From: Spirochaetes bacterium ADurb.Bin133
Lineage (GTDB): Bacteria > Spirochaetota > GWE2-31-10 > MWDO01
Length of the DNA: 34,401 bases
Reading direction: 5' to 3'
NCBI GenBank assembly: GCA_002070605.1
Contig: MWDO01000029.1
Location: forward strand, 1-34,401
In this document: positions 31,807-34,401 of the stretch, one piece after another
Layout: each line of letters opens with the position of its first letter
Position numbering within the stretch: position 1 is the first letter of the stretch
Translations under genes and position numbers: made by a program
The notes under the pieces: model-generated
What the model was told of the DNA's origin: nothing
Database searches by the model: none
The model's input: the letters and a program-made list of their open reading frames with translations, nothing else

Positions 31807-34095
31807 ATGAATTTTGTAAGAATATTTTTTCTCATAATTTTATTATCTACCGCCGTCCTATACTCCCAAGATTTATCCGTCGATACGGCGCCCCTCCCTC
31901 CAATAATAGAAAATATATCGTATATAGGCTTAAAATACGCCGGAATCAGAGTAACTAGCGAGATTCCGATAAAAAAAGGCGATTTATGGGACGATATTAA
32001 GAAAAAAGCGGTTATAGAGTATCTAAAGCGCCTCGAATCGGAAAATATTTTTGAAAAAGACGGCGTCAAAATCGAAGAAAATCCTCTGCCGAACGGCTCG
32101 GTCGAAATAGTAATATCCGTATCCGAATCGCTCCCCTTTTTTATGTTCGCTCTCCCTTTTTACTCGACTACAAAAGGATTTAAAGCAAAAATCAAATATT
32201 GGCAATTCTTTACTAACGGATTTAAAACGCCGCTCGAGGGGCAGCTGGAATATTTAGCAAAAGATAATTTTAATCTGTTCGTAAGAACGAACGAGCCGAT
32301 CAATATTAACGACGCGGTGAAATTTTCTTTCGACGTCGATACCTATACGACGATTGTCAATTATATATCTACCCTCCCCGATTGGAATAACCGCCTGTGG
32401 GAAAACGGAATAAAAAACGTCTCTTTGAATTTTGATTTTACAATACCCGTCGTCGACATGAGGATCAATCCGATATTTTCTTTCGGCTACGGCAATTTAC
32501 TCTCAACCGAACCGGCCGGCGATATAATGAAACTTAAAGATCAAGACCATATAACTTTGTTAAATCCTAATCTATACCTGCATTTACCGATCGGCGACGA
32601 CGATTCATACATAGCTTCTCACCTCGGCTTTGGTTTTAAAAATCTATTTTCTCAATCATACAAAAAAATCAACTTTAACAAAAATGAATTCAGCGTTTCG
32701 CTCTTCGGGAACAACCCAAAGGAGATAAAAGACCCGTTGTCCAACCCCGTTAAGATCGCGGCGGGCTTTTTTAACTTTCCGTCGATCGACTCGTCGTTAT
32801 ATACCGATATTAATTTCGCTTTCAAAAATACCGTTAATCAAAATTCCGACGGCGCTCTATACGACAACCTTCTATTAAAAGAGTTCGGATTCTCAGTATT
32901 CGAAGACGATATTCTCGACAAAATAAAAACTGACGCGGAAAAACAATTTTTAAAATCTATGTATTACAAAAATTATGAAGACGGCAAATACATATTGACG
33001 GACGCGGCTTCCGGCGCCGACAAAGAAAAAATATGGAATATCCTAACCGGAATTAATTTTGTATATAGCGCCGGTTTTGACTTGAATCCCAACCTTAGAT
33101 TTACATTTAATATTCCTACGACCGAACTCTATTTTACGCCCGGATTTATATTTTACTATAACTCAAAGTGGGAGCCGGCTTCTTTAGGTAAAATAAACTC
33201 TACCGCTAATAACATAACTCTCGGAGGAACTCTGGGCGTAAAATATAACGTTCCCTATATCGACGTTCCGATAAATATTAATATCGATCTGAGATATGCG
33301 AGAGACTGGGAGGCAAATTACTTAACGGGAGATTACAATTATAACGTTGTAAACAAATTTATTATTTACGATCTCAGCGCCCGGTTTGAAAAAGATTTTA
33401 AATTTAGCGATCATTATCTCAAATCCCAAAAAGTATCCAAAGACCTCGTTGAAAATGCGGGGCATAAATTAAAAATGAATTTTGCGCTAAAAGGCTCGCC
33501 CGTTTACGAAGACAGTTATAAATCCGGAGTATCATATGTGTCAAATAACCTGCAAACCTCTTTTGAACTATTATACCAACTGTACCTGCCGGTTTATAAA
33601 GATCACAAATTTAAAGCGCGCGCGCTGATCTATTCAACTTACAATCATAGCGTAGACTCCTCGTTTGGCTCGACTTTCATTGGAAATTGGATCAGGGGTA
33701 AAGGATTTAGCTCTTATTCGGGATATTTTGGACTAGTAATCAATCTTGATTACTGGATACCTCTATTTACCATCAATACGCCAGGTTTTCTTGGCAAAAA
33801 ACTAAAAAAAGACCTTATTTGGCAGGTTTATTGGGTATTATATACAGATATAGCGATTTCTTTGACGGAAGCGGAAACTCCTTACACGCTTGATAAAAAT
33901 ATGGCGCATATATTGCCCGCGTTGACGGTCGGTACGGCTTTCAGAGTCTACCCCAAATTCGTACCGCTGATAATAAACGTCGAAGTTAACGTCAACGCTT
34001 ATAATATGGTAAAAGATAAAGGGTCGTTTACGAGCTACATCTACTTTGAATTCAGTATTGCGAGAGAAATTAACGCAAGCTGGTTTATGCTGTAA
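31807..34095 (+). CDS. Omp85-superfamily outer-membrane protein with a single N-terminal POTRA-like domain
   Basis: The 762-aa protein starts with a signal peptide (FVRIFFLIILLSTAVLYSQ). Residues about 32-115 resemble one POTRA repeat (IIENISYIGLKYAGIRVTSE ... VEIVISVSES). The rest is a long series of amphipathic beta strands. An Omp85 signature is visible near residues 618-650: WIRGKGFSSYSGYFGLVINL then DYWIPLF, corresponding to the VRGF motif and the following strand of BamA/TamA. BamA itself has several POTRA repeats and a C-terminal aromatic, whereas this ends SWFML. It is thus more likely a specialised family member. Upstream, ATGAATTTTGA is duplicated in tandem (31793 and 31807), so the first ATG would give only a five-codon frame. 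Confidence 0.7.
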   Translation: MNFVRIFFLIILLSTAVLYSQDLSVDTAPLPPIIENISYIGLKYAGIRVTSEIPIKKGDLWDDIKKKAVIEYLKRLESENIFEKDGVKIEENPLPNGSVEIVISVSESLPFFMFALPFYSTTKGFKAKIKYWQFFTNGFKTPLEGQLEYLAKDNFNLFVRTNEPININDAVKFSFDVDTYTTIVNYISTLPDWNNRLWENGIKNVSLNFDFTIPVVDMRINPIFSFGYGNLLSTEPAGDIMKLKDQDHITLLNPNLYLHLPIGDDDSYIASHLGFGFKNLFSQSYKKINFNKNEFSVSLFGNNPKEIKDPLSNPVKIAAGFFNFPSIDSSLYTDINFAFKNTVNQNSDGALYDNLLLKEFGFSVFEDDILDKIKTDAEKQFLKSMYYKNYEDGKYILTDAASGADKEKIWNILTGINFVYSAGFDLNPNLRFTFNIPTTELYFTPGFIFYYNSKWEPASLGKINSTANNITLGGTLGVKYNVPYIDVPININIDLRYARDWEANYLTGDYNYNVVNKFIIYDLSARFEKDFKFSDHYLKSQKVSKDLVENAGHKLKMNFALKGSPVYEDSYKSGVSYVSNNLQTSFELLYQLYLPVYKDHKFKARALIYSTYNHSVDSSFGSTFIGNWIRGKGFSSYSGYFGLVINLDYWIPLFTINTPGFLGKKLKKDLIWQVYWVLYTDIAISLTEAETPYTLDKNMAHILPALTVGTAFRVYPKFVPLIINVEVNVNAYNMVKDKGSFTSYIYFEFSIAREINASWFML

Positions 34096-34126
34096 ACTAT
34101 ACGTATAACCGACCGATTACTTTAAT

Positions 34127-34148
34127 AAAAGAGGTCCCCGCCTTTTTT
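34127..34148 (+). terminator. possible terminator of the Omp85 gene within the element end
   Basis: AAAAGAGG (34127-34134) can pair with CCTTTTTT (34141-34148), with one G-T wobble, around the loop TCCCCG. The T run forms one arm, as in bidirectional A/T-armed terminators. The same bases form the end of the element copy at 34131, so the element end may have supplied the terminator. Confidence 0.4.
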
Positions 34149-34401
34149 ATGGAATAGAAAAGTAATTTTACGTATATCTGGGATAATTTTCGATTGCGAG
34201 CGCGTATAATAGCTGTTTTTGATCGGCGATATTTAACAGTTGTGTCATTTTACTCAAAAAGTCATTTTTCAATTTATCAACCTTTAACTTCTTACCAATA
34301 AGCTCAAGAAATCCTTCTAGTCCGTATTTCATAACGCCGTTATAAAAAAACAGTATAATATCGCGGACTGTCGAAGCCATACCGAATTCGTTATACAAAG
34401 A
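34131..34401 (-). mobile_element. 3' part of a gene-bearing palindrome element (truncated by window)
   Basis: GAGGTCCCCGCCTTTTTTAT then GGAATAGAAAAGTAATTTTA (34131-34170) matches the solo end at 23008 over about 38 bp with a few differences. It lies directly after the stop codon of the element gene, the same arrangement as the right end of E3. The array and leader of this copy must lie beyond the right edge of the window. Confidence 0.55.
34168..34401 (-). CDS. C-terminal part of a second paralogue of the element-borne RHH-like protein
   Basis: The frame is open through the right edge. The 77 visible residues begin SLYNEFGMASTVRDIILFF, which is identical to the 11762 gene over its first 29 residues. 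The rest differs at about 15 positions, mostly conservative (for example KKLKVDKLKNDFLSKMTQLL against KKLKMDKLKNDFLDKMTQLL). The C-terminus ends NYPRYT, three residues shorter. The TTG codon at 34398 is not a start; it is the Leu of SLYN. Conservation of the reading frame with mostly conservative changes suggests that both copies are under selection. Confidence 0.8.
   Translation of the reverse strand, partial: SLYNEFGMASTVRDIILFFYNGVMKYGLEGFLELIGKKLKVDKLKNDFLSKMTQLLNIADQKQLLYALAIENYPRYT

Noticed and set aside
31793-31810. Regulatory leader peptide before the Omp85 gene
   Set aside because: The five-codon frame results from an 11-bp tandem duplication (ATGAATTTTGA); nothing else supports attenuation or regulation.

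Overview
The window is AT-rich and bacterial. It most likely comes from a member of the Spirochaetota, though this is inferred from gene content and not proven. The evidence for a diderm is an Omp85-type outer-membrane protein and several lipobox lipoproteins. Other pointers are an isolated V-type ATPase subunit F gene, a class III cyclase with a Cache-type sensor, an archaeal-type AspRS, a MEMO-family protein and a yraN-miaB-TPR/SPOR-mutS operon. No rRNA, tRNA, CRISPR array, phage gene or recognisable transposase is visible.

Layout. 1-353: the 5' edge of a repeat-bearing element whose gene reads off the left end. 453-2122: a MEMO protein convergent with an unrecognised gene. 2317-8554: a tight plus-strand operon (yraN, a 44-aa protein, a Cys-pair basic protein, miaB, a TPR/SPOR protein, mutS). 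8577-11475: a lipoprotein and the glycogen debranching enzyme glgX on the minus strand. 11541-12296: a complete element with a 171-aa gene. 12311-19783: the minus-strand set pheA-maf and rpsB::tsf-pyrH-frr-uppS-cdsA-dxr, covering translation factors, UMP kinase, isoprenoid, undecaprenyl and phospholipid precursor synthesis. 19886-23930: a lipoprotein, an adenylate/guanylate cyclase with an in-frame stop, recX and a STAS protein. 24304-27389: aspS, a degenerate histidine-kinase-like protein and a V-ATPase F subunit. 27674-30803: a lipoprotein alpha-amylase and two unrecognised genes. 30996-34095: a lipoprotein and an Omp85-like barrel. 34131-34401: the 3' part of a third gene-bearing element.

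The most unusual feature is a dispersed element family. Seven intergenic loci carry arrays of 6-bp palindromic cores (CATATG, usually as GACGCATATGCGTC), mostly 22-28 bp apart. Six of them include one GCGACAATTGTCGC box (slightly degenerate in one) followed by a CGCGT/ACGCG hairpin; the seventh is a lone palindrome inside a promoter. Several arrays are bounded by inward-facing ends of the type GCGCCCCGTCGGTTTTTT. Three loci (window start, 11.5-12.3 kb, window end) carry or border paralogous genes for a small protein that looks like a tandem ribbon-helix-helix protein. The first two share a nearly identical leader of about 110 bp. The remaining loci lack the gene and look like non-autonomous (MITE-like) derivatives. 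The lone palindrome between the -35 and -10 of the lipoprotein gene at 9293 suggests that the palindrome is a protein-binding operator.

Other points of interest are an in-frame S2::EF-Ts fusion that keeps a perfect internal ribosome binding site for EF-Ts, a TAA codon that separates the cyclase from its usual C-terminal repeat, a kinase-like protein that has lost its catalytic residues, and several genes whose -10 box lies so close to the ATG that the mRNA would be leaderless.
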